DNA of 64,000 nucleotides from Yamagishiella unicocca (lineage: Eukaryota; Chlorophyta; Chlorophyceae; Chlamydomonadales; Volvocaceae). The notes under the pieces are model-generated. The model searched no databases, had not been told where the DNA came from, and saw only the letters and a program-made list of their open reading frames with translations. This document shows positions 1-12,200 of this stretch, one piece after another; the stretch's first letter is position 1, and each line of letters opens with the position of its first letter. The stretch spans positions 62,001 through 126,000 of the forward strand of contig BDSL01000052.1 of NCBI GenBank assembly GCA_003116995.1, read 5' to 3'. A program made the translations under genes and the position numbers.

Positions 1-285
1 CAGGGCCGGGGCCCATGGACGGGGATCTGGGCGGGGACAGGGTGGCTGTATGAACGGGCGAGTGCGATGCGGGATAGGTAGGGCACATCCGCGGAGATGG
101 GCTATGGTGGGCTATCTCCCACTTGGGGAGGATCTAGCAAGGCGCCTTGGGCTAGGGTGAGGTGGGGTACGATGATTGATGGTTGGCAGGGCCCATGGGA
201 GGGTGAGGGCATTAGGGCGGAGTAGTCAGATCCTCCCGCGGGCCCGCTTCTCAAAGCCCTGAGAGGCGCCGCCTGCGCACCTGCG
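1..285 (+). other. Upstream edge: likely intron or 5' exon sequence of the first gene
   Basis: No separate gene is visible. The frame of the first exon stays open back to position 226 (an in-frame TAG lies at 223-225) and reads plausibly as protein, so the exon may start at an acceptor near 230 rather than at the ATG at 286. Confidence 0.35.
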
Positions 286-3200
286 ATGCTCGGAAAGCGC
301 GTGTCCATCAAGCTCTTTCCCCGGCCCTCGCCGCCCACTGCCGCTGCAGGGTCCAAGAACTCCCACATAAACCTCTACCTGCCGCACACTGTGGTGGACA
401 AGGTCCTCGCGGCGGAAGAGCGCGCACTGCTCGAGCGCCAGGGCCCCGGCCACCACGGCACCACGCCGATGCCCTCCCTCACGCTCTACATGCTCAATCT
501 GGATCCGCCCAGCGGCACTGATTACATGTACACGTACAAAGAGGATCCGGAGCTGCAGTCGAGCGGCAACTGGTGGGCAGCAGGAAGAATGGGATGGATC
601 GGTTGGGGTCGCTGGCAGGGGCGCGGGGTCTACGGGCCTTACGGAGTTGCCGGCGGGGTTGGGTGCGTCTATGGACTACGCAATGCTGCCCTGAACACAC
701 GTTCTAGGTGTTCGGAAAAACACATTTAGGCGCTCACCGAACATGGGTGAGTCCCTTGTCACAATGACGGTGTAATGTACGGCCGCCGCCGCCTCACGCC
801 GCTGCTGGCACAGGTCGATGTTTCGGAGCTGCCCCGGCGCACTGTACGCGTCGGAGCAGCGGACCAGCGGAGCGGGGTTCGCCTGGGTGGACCTGGCGGC
901 CGCACCGCACTCGTACGGCCCGCTGCGCGGGGCTCACGGCCAGGTGCGTGCGGAGGACACACCATTGCACACGATTGCACCATGCTTGGGCTGGAGTTCG
1001 AGGGTGGGGACGCATTGAAAAAAACGCGTGCCTGTCGCATGAGACGAAGGGCGAGGGCTGGGGGGGGGGATGGAGCTGGAGCTGGGGTGCGAGGTGTGAC
1101 AAGGTTCGCACGGGGGTGATGGTGGGCGGAGAGCAGGGTCGTTACGGAACGGTGAGGACGCAGGGCCGTGCTGCGCATGAGAAATGAGGGGGCACCTGAG
1201 GGAGAAGGCAGAACGAACAGGGAGGGGCCGTGGGATGAAAAGCTGGAGGGCGCGCGCGGTCTATCGAGGGCTTGAGGCCCATGGTTGCAGGGCGCGGAGA
1301 GTAGGATGTGGTAGGCCTGGCCCAGGGGTGTGGGCCCTATGCAGCTAGGGGCACCGGCGGAACGGGCGCCCTCCCTCCCTCGCCCATGTTATTCCATTGC
1401 ATCGACGTGCCTCAAGGCAGCGTGAGTCCTGCCTTGGACTCGCCGACCCGCCTTTGCCTACCCATTACCTGTCTCACCTCCCATGTCCCCACCTGCCAAC
1501 CTGCCCGGTCCCCAGCGGATCGCCGGGCTCCACACTGCTTGCTCCATAGCTGACCCCGCTAAGTAATCTCTCGCCGACGGGCACCCAACGACCCCACTCC
1601 ACCAGGTATTCCCGCACAGCCTGCCCCACGCCACCTCCTTCCAGCCCTCCGTCGTCAACACCGGTATGCTGCCTGAGCTGGCGGCGCTGGCGGCCTCCGC
1701 AGTGCAGCACCTGGTGTGGCCGCCGCTGCAGCACTCCAAGATGGCGCTGCCGCGGCCTGGTGGTGGCGACTTTCTGGTGGTGCAGGTGCGGTTGAGTGGG
1801 GTTCCGGAGCCAGAGGGCGGGAGGCCAACGGGGAGGCCAACGGGGGGGAGGGGCAGGGTTCGAGGAAGACCCGTGGATGCCCGGAAAAACCGTTTAGGAC
1901 AGACGTTTTTGAGATGCATGCTGGAGAACTGGGTTGGGGAGTTCGAGGGAAACCCGTGGATGTCCGAAAAAACGTTTAAAACAGAAGTTTTGAGATGCAT
2001 GCTGGAGAACTGGGTTGGGGATACGAAAGCCGAAGGTCGTAATAGGACCTTTGGCGGCTAAGCTATATCGGCTACGGCGAGACGCACGGGAGCGAGGACC
2101 CCACGCGACGCACGTAAAGTTTTCGCAGAATCGGTTTTGGGCGCTAGTAGGAGAACTGTGGGAGTTGGGGCGCTATGGGAGAGCGGCCATCGCGGTCCGG
2201 TCCCAGTCCCGGTCCTAGTCGGAGGCCCCGGCCCGACCCGCCCGAATACCGACCAGATGTGTGAGGAAGCTGTCATTACCAGAGGAGGTCCGCGGTCGTC
2301 CAGGAGAGCAGGCCGAAGCCGCGCCGCGCCGCCATGGGGGATGCGAAAGCCCAGACGCAGGTCCCGACGCCCGCAGACAAGAACGCAACGACTAGCAAAA
2401 AACTACCAGAACAGAGGCCCAACCCAGTGGCGGAACTCACCTGGCCAGGGCCCAGAGCGGGTGGGGAAAGCGGTAGACGCGAAGCATGCGGGCAGGGGGC
2501 AGCAGGGGGCGTTAGAAACAATATCCAGGCGCTAAGCGGGTGGACAGGGGTCAAAGCAACGAAGAGGCCCCAGCGGCGCGGCGAAAGAGGCGGAGTCAGG
2601 AAAGGTGAGGACGGATATACGGGGAGTCGGGTACGACGCGGGCTGGTACGGCGGCGTACGGCGTTGGACGGCGGAGGCCTGTACGACGGAAGGAGGAAGT
2701 GAGAAAATATGGGGCGTGAAGATGCGGGACAGGTGGCAAGGCTAGCAGGGGGACGAGGGGTGGATGGATGGAGCCAGCCGGAGGGAGGGGGCGAGGTGAG
2801 GGGTGTGGGGTTGTTGCGCCCTTCAGGTACTCTCTATGCTGCGGTCTGCGCTGCCTTACGGCCCGATGGCGTGGCCTGGTGCCATTCCTGCATGCTACGG
2901 GAGCAGACCAAGGTTGGGAAGGCGCCGGCCGACGCCGTCGACAATCGCCCTGCTCTGACCCGCACCCCTCCTCCCCCGCCGCCTGCTTCCGCGGACCCTT
3001 ACCAGCATCTCTGCTCTGCTTTCCCACTCCTCGTCACCCCATCCCACCTGCACCCCCCCCCAGGTTGTCCACATCCACGACACACTGACCATTCCGCCGC
3101 GCAGCGTCAAGTTGGACGTGATCCAGGTGCGCCAGCGGAAACGTAAAACCCCGAGGAGGTTTCCGCACATTTCCGACAGGGCGGCCGCAGCCGCGGCGCC

Positions 3201-6200
3201 GGTGATGTGAGCTGTGCGCCGCTCTGTTCCGCTCTGCTGTGCCGCGCAGGCTGAGCTGTCGTCCGCGCTGGCCGGCAGCACCCTGCGTGTGGAGGTGCGG
3301 GAGTCGTACCTCAGCTTCTCCACGTGCGACCTGTGTGTCAACGCGTACACCAAGTAGGTTTGCCGAGTGGGCGCCGCCAAGGTGGCGCGCATCCACTGCC
3401 TGGGTGCGCACCTGGGTTGATGTGGGGTGGGGCGTCGGTGTTCGTCAGCCACCACACAATACGCCGGCACGCACCCACGCGACCGCACGCCCCGTCCTCT
3501 CCCTCTTCTGGGACCCCCATCGTCATCGCCCTTGGTTTGCCGGCTGTGGATTCGCGGATTCCGTTGAATCCCTCACCCCCGTCCTCCCCCCCTCACCCTC
3601 CGCCCCTCGCCCCCGCCAACCCCCGCCCACGCAGTGCGCTGCGCGTGCGCACCCAGCGGCAGGAGGGCAGCAACGTGGTTGCCTCCGCGGGGCAGATCCT
3701 GGACCGCCTAGTGCTGCACCAGACAATGACCCAGTACGGCGACGTGAGTGCGGGCCAGCGGTTGTGGTACATGGCTGGCCCGCGTACGGACGTAACACAT
3801 GCCATGCCGGAAAAGCGGCGACAGGAGTGCCGGGGATGGCTGCTGTCCCGCCCCTGCGGATGAAATGCTGTCCCGCCCCTGCGAATGAAGTGCTGTCCCG
3901 CCCCTGCGAATGAAGTGCTGTGCCGGCACGCATGGGCGGTGATACAGCAACCTCGCGGGCCGGTGTACGCTCTGCAGCCGGGTTGCTGCACGGGTGGGTT
4001 ACAGGCGCAGCTGGGTCGGTTGGAAGTCCGATGCCAACGTTCTTGGGAAGTGGGGCTGCGGTTGCGGAGCAGCGCCCCACGGCGTCATCCCCCCCCTGGG
4101 AGCCAGCACCCGACCGCACAGCACCCCTGTGGGGAGTCCTTGCATGCTCGCTGAGCCCCACAACGCCCCCTCCCTGGAGCTCAACTGCCACACCACCTGA
4201 GGCGTCCTCTCCTCTGGCGCCCTCCCTGGACCTGCTGCCTCACGCGCTGCAGGTCATCATGGCATACGCGGGGGTGCACGACACGCACGACGTGCTGCCG
4301 GTGTTCGTGTTTGACCTGTCCATGAGAGACGAGGCACTGTTGCTGGACGGGGCGCTGCAGGTGAGGCAGGGCTCGAGGAAGACCCGTGGATGCCCGAAAA
4401 AACCGTTTAGAACAGACGTTTTGAGATGCATGCTGGAGAACTGGGTTGGGGAGGCAGGGCGGGACGGCGGCAATGGCGGCGGCAATAGGGGCAGCAGAGG
4501 GGCGGCAATAGGGGCAGCAATAGGGGCAGCAGAGGGGCGGCAATGAAGGCAGCAGAGAGGCGGCAATGAAGGCAGCAGAGGGCGAGAGCGCACCACTCGC
4601 GGCCGGACACGTTCCTTGCATTGCTGCTGTGCCGGCTTGCGGATAACATGGGCTGCCTCCACGCACCGCCACCAACGCCTGGTGGGCTCCGCTTGCCTAG
4701 TCAACCCCCACCCCACCCGCGTCGAGTAACCGGTTTTTTTCCTGTAAACCCCCTCCGCACCATGCCTACCCACCGCAGGCCGCGGCCTTCCCCGACATGG
4801 TGCTGGCGGTGGCCACGCGGGTCGACTCGGTGCACACCCGCTTCAGCTGCGGCCACATGACGGTGTCGGTGAAGCCCACGGACGTCACGCGGGAGGTGCT
4901 GGGCGGCATCCTGCAGTCGGGTGAGGACGGACTGGCGCACGGCTGCATGAGCGCGCGCGCATCACTGCTTGGGGCTCTCCGCACGGAACGCGCCCACACC
5001 CCGTCAATCGCCCTGTACCGACTTGAACCTCCCAACCCCAACGCCAACCCCCAACCCGCCCCTGCCCCTGCCCCCCTTCAGAAGCGTGCTCAACGTATCT
5101 CTCTCTCCTGTTAGTTGTACGGCACCACTTGCCCCCCCTTGTCCGTCCACTTACTGAACCCCCCCCCCCCGCCGCCTCCTGCCCTCACGCCCCGCAGGCT
5201 TCGGCGCCCCACACATCGCGCTGCGCTACCACCCCGTCTCAGGCGCCGGCTGGAACCACCTGTGGGCGCTAGGCGCCACCCCCTTCGGCCCGCTGTCGGC
5301 ACTGACCTCGCTCAGCGCCGCCACGGCCAGCTTGGTGGGGCGCAACCTGGCGCTGGTGGAGCTGGACCGGCAGGCGGCCAGGGTTGCGGCGGTGCTGCAG
5401 GTGCGGGGCAGCGACGGACGACGGAGGCGGCGGCGGCGGAAGCGGCGGCGGGGTTCGTTGTTTGCACATGCTAGCTGTATGCCACGCCCGCACATAACCC
5501 ATAAGGTCAAGAATCTGGCCCCAGTTCGCCGGTTCGTCGGCTGTCCTTTCCATCCGCCTCGTGTGCTGCCTGACTGTCACCCGCGAAGCCTCCGCCATAC
5601 CTCGCCTTCCACCGCTCGCTACCCCCTGCCCCGGTGATCCCCTCCCCCCGCGCGCCCGCTCCCCCCCGCGCCATCCCAGGGCATGTCCCGCCTCGCCCCC
5701 AAAGGCAACTGGAACGCGGCCGTGCCGGGCAAGGACCAGCGCAACCGGCTGCACGCCCGCCTCAACGTGGCGGCGATCAAGTTGGAGCTGGCGGCCATGG
5801 CGCTGTCGCAAGGCCGCAACGCGGGTGGGTGCACCAAATGCGGGCCGGGCAGGGGTTCTGAGCGCTGCACGCCTGCGGCCTAGCCCCCCTATGCCCGCCG
5901 GAGCCTCTCTAGTGGCGGTGCGGCCTCCCCGGCGGCAGCCGCACCCCATGCTGGCCCATTGCTGTGCACCCGGGTGGTCGCGGTGGTGGTGGTGGTGGTG
6001 GTGAGGAAACCGCAGGACACGACATCGGGCACCCGGGGATAAGGAGGCGCGAGCGCCAGCAATTGCCTGCGGCCCTAGGCAGACATCCCCGCTTTGTAGC
6101 TGCGCCGTCTGTGCCCCGACTCGCTTCCTGCGCCTTGCTATCACCACCCGCTTCCCATCCTCCTACAACCATCGCGCCCCCGGCTTGACCCCTGACCCCC

Positions 6201-6569
6201 CGCTTGACCCCTGACCCCCCGCTTGACCCCTGACCCCCCGCTTGACCCCTGACCCCCCGCTTGACCCCTGACCCCCCGCTTGACCCCTGACCCCCCGCTT
6301 GACCCCTGACCCCCCGCTTGACCCCTGACCCCCCGCCAGACGCGCTGCGGATGGCCCGCCTGCTGGCCCACGACGCCGCCGCCGTAGAGCGCCTGGCGCT
6401 GCACCTGGAGGCGGCGCTGCTGGCGAAGCTCGAGTGCCGTGGTGGCACCGATTGGATGGTGCTGCTGTGGCCGCCGGCGGGCAGCCTGCTGGCAGTAGGG
6501 GCGGCGGCCTGGTGGCGGGGCAGAGGCGCGCGGCTGCGGGCGGATGCGCGGTACGATAAGATCTACTGA
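286..6569 (+). CDS. At3g28720/At5g58100-like (DUF7906-type) membrane protein, 5' end probably missing
   Basis: Eleven exons: 286-572, 814-943, 1606-1785, 3064-3126, 3250-3353, 3635-3743, 4253-4360, 4779-4920, 5198-5400, 5680-5824 and 6340-6569 (stop). All junctions are GT..AG with matching phases; total 567 codons (566 aa). The frame is open upstream to 226 and the first ATG (286) is not followed by a signal peptide, so earlier exons probably lie before the window. Exon 2 encodes a segment containing FAWVDLAAAPHSYGP, which I recognise from memory as typical of the plant At3g28720/At5g58100 family (the latter linked to pollen wall formation); exon 7 contains HDVLPVFVFDL. The last exon has a hydrophobic segment (WMVLLWPPAGSLLAVGAAAWW) and a short basic tail, suggesting a type I membrane protein with a lumenal bulk. 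The exon structure is firm; the family call rests on recollection. Introns contain minisatellites and three copies of a dispersed repeat. Confidence 0.75.
1859..1940 (+). repeat. Dispersed ~80-bp repeat, copy 1
   Basis: The copy runs from TTCGAGGAAGACCCGTGGAT to CTGGAGAACTGGGTTGGGGA. It lies in intron 3 of the first gene. Closely matching copies sit at 1942-2020, 4372-4451 and 15909-15987, all in introns and all in the same chromosomal orientation. Confidence 0.8.
1942..2020 (+). repeat. Dispersed ~80-bp repeat, copy 2
   Basis: Head-to-tail neighbour of copy 1 in the same intron, slightly more diverged in the middle (CCGAAAAAACGTTTAAAACA). The shared 3' half reads GAGATGCATGCTGGAGAACT. Confidence 0.8.
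3844..3920 (+). repeat. 24-bp tandem repeat in intron 6 of the first gene
   Basis: About three copies of a unit containing TGTCCCGCCCCTGCGAATGA, with a single-base variant (CGGATGA) in the first copy. Intronic, no coding role seen. Confidence 0.7.
4372..4451 (+). repeat. Dispersed ~80-bp repeat, copy 3
   Basis: Copy in intron 7 of the first gene, beginning a few bases after the splice donor. It contains CCCGTGGATGCCCGAAAAAA and then GAGATGCATGCTGGAGAACT. It is the copy I use as reference for the family. Confidence 0.8.
4465..4586 (+). repeat. GGCAATAGGGGCAGCAGAGG-type minisatellite
   Basis: Imperfect tandem units of about 18-20 bp (GGCAATAGGGGCAGCAGAGG, later GGCAATGAAGGCAGCAGAG) fill the middle of intron 7 of the first gene. 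Confidence 0.7.
6183..6334 (+). repeat. 19-bp minisatellite, 8 copies, abutting a splice acceptor
   Basis: Eight tandem copies of GCTTGACCCCTGACCCCCC fill the 3' end of intron 10 of the first gene and stop five bases before the exon-11 acceptor AG. The array therefore serves as the pyrimidine-rich stretch of that intron. Confidence 0.85.
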
Positions 6570-9227
6570 TTCGCTACCTAGATCCGATTTTTGAACACGT
6601 GGACATGCTCGAGGGGTCCGCGCGCGATCCGGGGGCAGGCGCGGGGGGGGGTTGTGTATGTGCTACGGCGGGGCGCCACTGCGTGCTTTGGGGGGGCGGG
6701 TGTGTGAGGAAAACCCGTGTGGGCTGCTGGCGCTGTGTGGGCTGTGTAGGAGTACCGGTATTAATTGGAGATATTGGGTATGTGCGGAGGCAGGGGGAGC
6801 GTGTCCTGAGACCAGCACGCGCGTGGCTAGGTGGAGTGTGTCATAAGTCGGAACTCGTAACTCGAGGTTGGCGGCGGTTTGGGGCAAGGAGTTGTCACTT
6901 GTATGTGTGCTGCAGGGGCACGCGGGCCGCTGGGTTGGGGGTGAGCTGGCGCTCTGGTAGGGTGCCAAGTTTTGCGGCTCGCCAGGTGTACGGCAGGCCA
7001 GGGCGCGAAGGGCCGAGCTACCGGTATCCTTAAAAGGAAGTCCTTGGTTGCACACATAGCTTGATCCGGGGCACCGCAGCTAGGCGTCAAGTCGCGTCGT
7101 GCGGGGGCCGTCGATCGTTGGGGCGGGGCCATCAACTGCAGAACACGTGCAGCAACAGACGCCAAGATCCGTGCCGTTTTGCTTGGTGGTCGTTTACGGG
7201 ATTCCGATACTGGCTGTGAGAGCTCCGCCTACGTAGAATAAACGCTCGCGGCCCGGCCCTGTGCGCCACTGTAATGACGTTCATGTATTCAGCATACACC
7301 GGCAGGTAGGCAGGTAGGTAGATAGGTGGGTCTCACGTGTTCAGGTACGCAACTCAGCGGCTACCATGTGTCTAGCAGCCGCATGACGCGTGGTGAGCTC
7401 TGTAAGTAGCTTCGGGTCGCTGGTAACAGAAAGGCGGGGGATCCCATGCCGGCAACGTGTACACTATCCACACCAGAAATCCTCGCATCTGCCTCAAGGG
7501 AGCGTCCAGCTTATCAGCCCGCGTGTGCTGTAGTATATGGAGCCGGCGAAATAAGTGGGTGCTGGCGCCCGCTGACCAGTACTGGCCGTGTGGGCTTTGC
7601 TGGCCAGTAATAGTATTCGTTGCAGTTAGCTCCTGAGCGCCTTTTTAAGGTAGGACAAATGCTGCCACTGCCTGTCAGGCATTGCGTGTCGTTACGCGAC
7701 AAAGGGGCTGGCATTAGCATGACTGACTCTGATGCACTTGTTGGGTATTGATGTTTCGGATGAATGGGCGGAAGGAGGTGCTAGGCTTTGTCGTGAGGTT
7801 TGCTTCTTTGGCCGGACGAAAGCTCAAACTATGTATTGCTGTGCGGGACGGCGGTGCAACGTATGGCGACCGGGAGTGCCGACGGAAGTGGCAGGACAGA
7901 AAACCCTTCGAGCGCGCAAAACACGTTGAAGGCGGCACGGCAACCTTAGCTTAAACTGCTTCCCTCTGCAGCGCATTCATCATACAAACAACTCGCAATG
8001 TGCCACACAGTGCGTCATTGCAACACTACTGGAGGTTTTTGTTCCGGAAGCATGACAGGCTCCCCTACCCATAAATTGCGCGCCAATTGGCGTGTCACAT
8101 TTGGTAAGTGAAGAGGAAAAAGGCGCTTGACAGCGCGTCTAGGCAAAATCAACAGTAATAAAAGGAGCGCGTTTTCCGCGCCTCCAGGCGCAGTTCAGGA
8201 ATGCGAAGACACGCGCTCCACCAATAAGCCATTAAAGCGGCACGTACCGCTCAAGCAGGTAGCAAGAGAGCGGCGTGCTTTGCCGACGTGAAGAAACAGT
8301 TTGGTCTAGGGTGATGAGGCTAGGTGCACGCGCACGCACAATGATGTTCGGGCACAGTTCTTCTCAGTGCATTTGCACGCAATGCGACAGGCACGGGTCA
8401 CTTCACACCGTAGCACCAAGGCAACTGCCGCACTCATGATGGAGAACCGCGAGCGAGTGTGGTGGCGCTGTGTAACCAGGCCGACATCGCAACCATTCAG
8501 ATTCAATGGCGGCGACGACACTCATCCGCACTCCAGCACACACCGCGCTTCACATCGACCCATGGGTCAGTCTCCGCATGCCTCAACCACCGACCACGCC
8601 ATGCATGCCGTGGCTGTCTACCGCTTCGGCGCAGCCGTGTCCGGTGGGATCAGAGGCAGGACGCACTCTACGTGGAATACCTCGTACCGAAGCCAGCTTA
8701 GAACAAATGCATCCACCAGAAGTCCATCGAGGAGCTCCCACTGCAGTAGGTGTCGTCAAACTAAGTTCAGGTGTTTATGCCAATGGCATGCGTATCTATC
8801 AGGTTAAATCCCTGTCTGTAACATCACATATGGCTCATGTACCGGTATATGTCGTCGACAGCGGCCGCGACCTCGCATGTGCGATGGTGCCACGCAAGCG
8901 CGGCACGATCGAGGGCCTTCGACACCATGTACACCGAGCCCAGATCACTAGGTTCCCTCCGTGCCGCTCCTTCCATCATAAATATCCTACTAAACCATTT
9001 CTTCGCTTCCGCAGCCGCTCCGTCGCGAGCTTTTCCAGGCAACGCACGCACGATTCCCAGAACAAAGGCCGCTCGCGCTCGGCCTTTCCATCGTTTTTTA
9101 ATGCCACTCTGTCGCAACAACGTTCCGGACGTAAGCGCGGCTCTCCTGCTGGTGCACCCCTCACCAGTTCAGTCCGTTTACTGGTCTCCTCTCGACCCCA
9201 GCACGAAGCCTCTTGGCGGCAGCGGTC
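6570..9227. other. Convergent intergenic region (3' ends of the first two genes)
   Basis: This 2.66-kb stretch lies between the stop codon of the first gene (plus strand) and that of the giant gene (minus strand). A TGTAA motif at 7270-7274, about 700 bases after the plus-strand stop, fits a Chlamydomonas-type poly(A) signal; another is at 7401-7405. I saw no TTACA (the minus-strand equivalent) close to 9228. ORFs here, the longest at 8506-9237 plus, show no recognisable motifs and no splice support. Three TACCGGTA palindromes occur (6753, 7019, 8840). Confidence 0.6.
7270..7274 (+). terminator. Candidate TGTAA polyadenylation signal of the first gene
   Basis: First TGTAA after the stop at 6569, at a distance usual for Chlamydomonas 3' UTRs. 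Motif only; cDNA would be needed to confirm it. Confidence 0.4.
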
Positions 9228-12200
9228 TCACGCGTGACGCGGCGTCAGGGGCCGCAGCAAGTTCGCGCGGCGGGACGGAACTGCACGGAGAGCAGCAAGG
9301 GGCTCCGCAGCGGCCGGTGTGGCGGCAGCCTCCGCCGCCTCAGGCGCCATGACGCTAATGGTGCGTTGCAGCTCTGCCGCCGCAGCCGTGGGGCCCGCCG
9401 GTGTCTCAACCAATCCCTCCGACACCGCCGACGGCTTCCGCGGCTGCCGGAAAGCTCCGGCGCCAGCTTCGGCGCCAGCTTCGGCGCCAGCTCCAGCTCC
9501 AGCGGCGGCGGCATCGCCGCCGTCATTGCGGCTGAGCGGCGCCTCGCCTTCGGCCTTGCCGTCCGCCGAGGCCGTCCGCTTGCCCTTGCTGACGCTGCCC
9601 ACTGCGCCGCCCTCCATCTCCTCGATGATAGCGTGGCTGGAACGGCGCTTGTCCTTGTTGCGGTCGCGCCACGTCTCCCAAGCGGCCTTGATGAGCAGCC
9701 ACAACCGACGCAGCTCGTACAGAATGATCACCACGGAAATGGTGAAGAAGGCAACTGCGGCGGCGGCGTCAGGCGGGGGGGTTGATAAGAGAATCCGCGA
9801 ATCCACGTCAGGCAGGGGGGACCGGAGAGGGTAAGGTGTTGCATGTCCAACAGACCAGGCAGCCGGGCGGCTGCGAGCACTGCCCACCGCAAGGCCCCAC
9901 TGCTTCTGGCCGCTCACCTATCATAACCCAAGTGGTGGCTGCCCGGTTGTCCGGCTGCGCGTTGAGCAGCGCCACTGCGCAGGCCAGCAGTCCAAGCTCT
10001 AGAATGTGGCACACCAGCTCCACTGCCAGCAACTGCCACTCCACGAACGGCCGCCACAGCGCCAGGTAGCCGATCATGGGAACCTGCAGGCCCACCAGCA
10101 GCGCCAGCTGAGCCACGCTGCGGTCGCGCAGGCCGAAGGCTCCAAAGGCGGCGGCGAGGAGCGCCTTTTGCGTGAAATTGATGGCGGTGGCGGACAGGAT
10201 GGTCTTGGTCTCGCGGCCAATCTGTTCGCGGCCCTCCTGCGAAGGCCGGAGGAAACAGGGCGGTCGGAGCGAGGGAGCGCGTGCGTGGTGGTCTGGATCA
10301 GGGGTTGAGCAGCGAAGGGCACCGAGCCCCATGCTGGCGTGATGGAGGCAAGTGGGTGGCGCCATGCCCAGCAGCTGGGCTCAGGGACGTCTGCCCCTCT
10401 TCCGCTGTCGTCCCCCGTTCCTCATCCCCTCCCCCCGTCTCTTACTCACCCCGACTGCGTCCTCAAACAGGAACTCGAAGCGCGCCAGGAAGTGCACGGG
10501 CGGTGTAATGCGCAGCCGCAGCGGCCAGCAGCCGGCCCGGTAGTGCAGCCGGTACAACGGCACGTCCTTGCCTGTAGGCACGAGGGGCGGACGGGGGGCG
10601 GTTCACGGAAGGGTGATGACGCTGTCAGTCGCGTGTGGAGGGCAGGGAGCATCACGCTGCGACATGAGACACGCAATGAGAGGACGGTGCGAAAACGCAG
10701 CAGCCAGCTCACAAGAGGAGCCTTGGCGCTGCCTTTTGATCCTAGTGCTGACGGCTCTTACGCTCAATCCTTCCCCCATTATTTTTCCACGGGTCACTGC
10801 CGCCTTTCGGGCCGCAACATGCTATCCATATCCGTCTTTCCTTCCGTTGGTGCCTCCCCACTAGCCAGGTGCACACCACCTGTATTAAGCCCGTTTCGGT
10901 TACCCAGTCGTTATGCCATACGCGGGCTGCCGCACCTGGGTACAGGGTCATCAGCCTCTTGTCGACGTTGGGCGGAGCGGGAGCTGCCGAGATGCCCGGC
11001 CCCGCGTCCAGCTCGTCATGCTTGAGCTCTGACTCGCGGCCCTCGGCCAAGGGCCAGGCCGACAGCCGCTGCTCATCAGCCGCCGCCAATCGCATCACAG
11101 GCGACCCCAGCCGCCCATCACGGCTGCCTTCATAGCTACCTGCCGTGGCAGGAGTTTCTCGGCGGCTGCCCATCGACGTGCCGACCAGCGGCCGTGAGCC
11201 CTCCGGCCGCACGCTCCAGGGGCGTGGACTATGCGGCGTGTACGACATGGGTACGGCGTCGAGGGCCGTGGGCGTCGAGGGCGCTGCCAACCCGTTGTAA
11301 CGCATGCTGTGTCCTCCCATGCCATTGACGCCTTCGTCGTCGACGTGTGGTTTGAAGCGCAGCGGTGACAGCGGCACGATGGGGCTGTGGGGCGCATCCC
11401 TGATGAGGCAGGGGTCGGTGGTCTCACGCCTGGTGTCTTCGTCGCTGCCCCCCATCTCGGTTGCCTCCGCGATGGGGCCCGCCGCCACACCTCCGTTGTC
11501 GCTGTCGTCATCGGCGTCCAGGAACCCTTTGCGCTGTCGGCGGACAGGCCAGGCCGGCCCGGTCGGCGCCGGCATGATCAAAATGCTGGGCTGCGGCGAG
11601 CGACGGCCCCTCACGGTCTTAGGCCGCGGTGATTGATCGTTGCCAGCCAAGCCCGTCGGCGGCAAGGGTAAGCCAACAGGCGGCGGCACCTTCAGCAGCG
11701 GTGCGCTTGCTGCCATGCTCGTCCCTGGCCGACGGGACGTACGCGATGGCGACGCGGTCCTGCCCCAGGCCAGCTGGCGGCTCGACGGGGGCAGAGGAGA
11801 GGCGGGCGCAGAGTCGGTGGTGCTACTGTTGGCGGTGGCGATGGCAACAACGTTGTTCTTGGGGATGACACGGTTGCTGGGGGGCAGAGGATCTTGCATT
11901 TCAACAGGGTTGGTGGGGCTCCGACGGGCCTGGGGAGGAGTGGATGTTACGAGCGGGGAGCAGGGGGGTTTGCGCTTCAGGGTGGAATGCGTAGGCATTG
12001 GGGCTGAAGGTTGGAGGGGTCTAGCTTGTTTCAGGCGGTACTGGTTGGCATGTGGGACCGTTGTCCCGCTGTGTGCCCCATAACGTGCCAGGACATGTAT
12101 TGGCTACACGTGGGCCACAGCTGACAGCACGCTCCCGAGTGTCGCAGCCTGGCCACACAGCCCCTCCGCTGACCTTTCCCCAACACAGCCCCCCCATGCA

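Noticed and set aside
8506..9237. 243-codon plus-strand ORF in the convergent intergenic region
   Set aside because: No recognisable motif, no plausible splice partners, and it overlaps the 3' end of the giant minus-strand gene.
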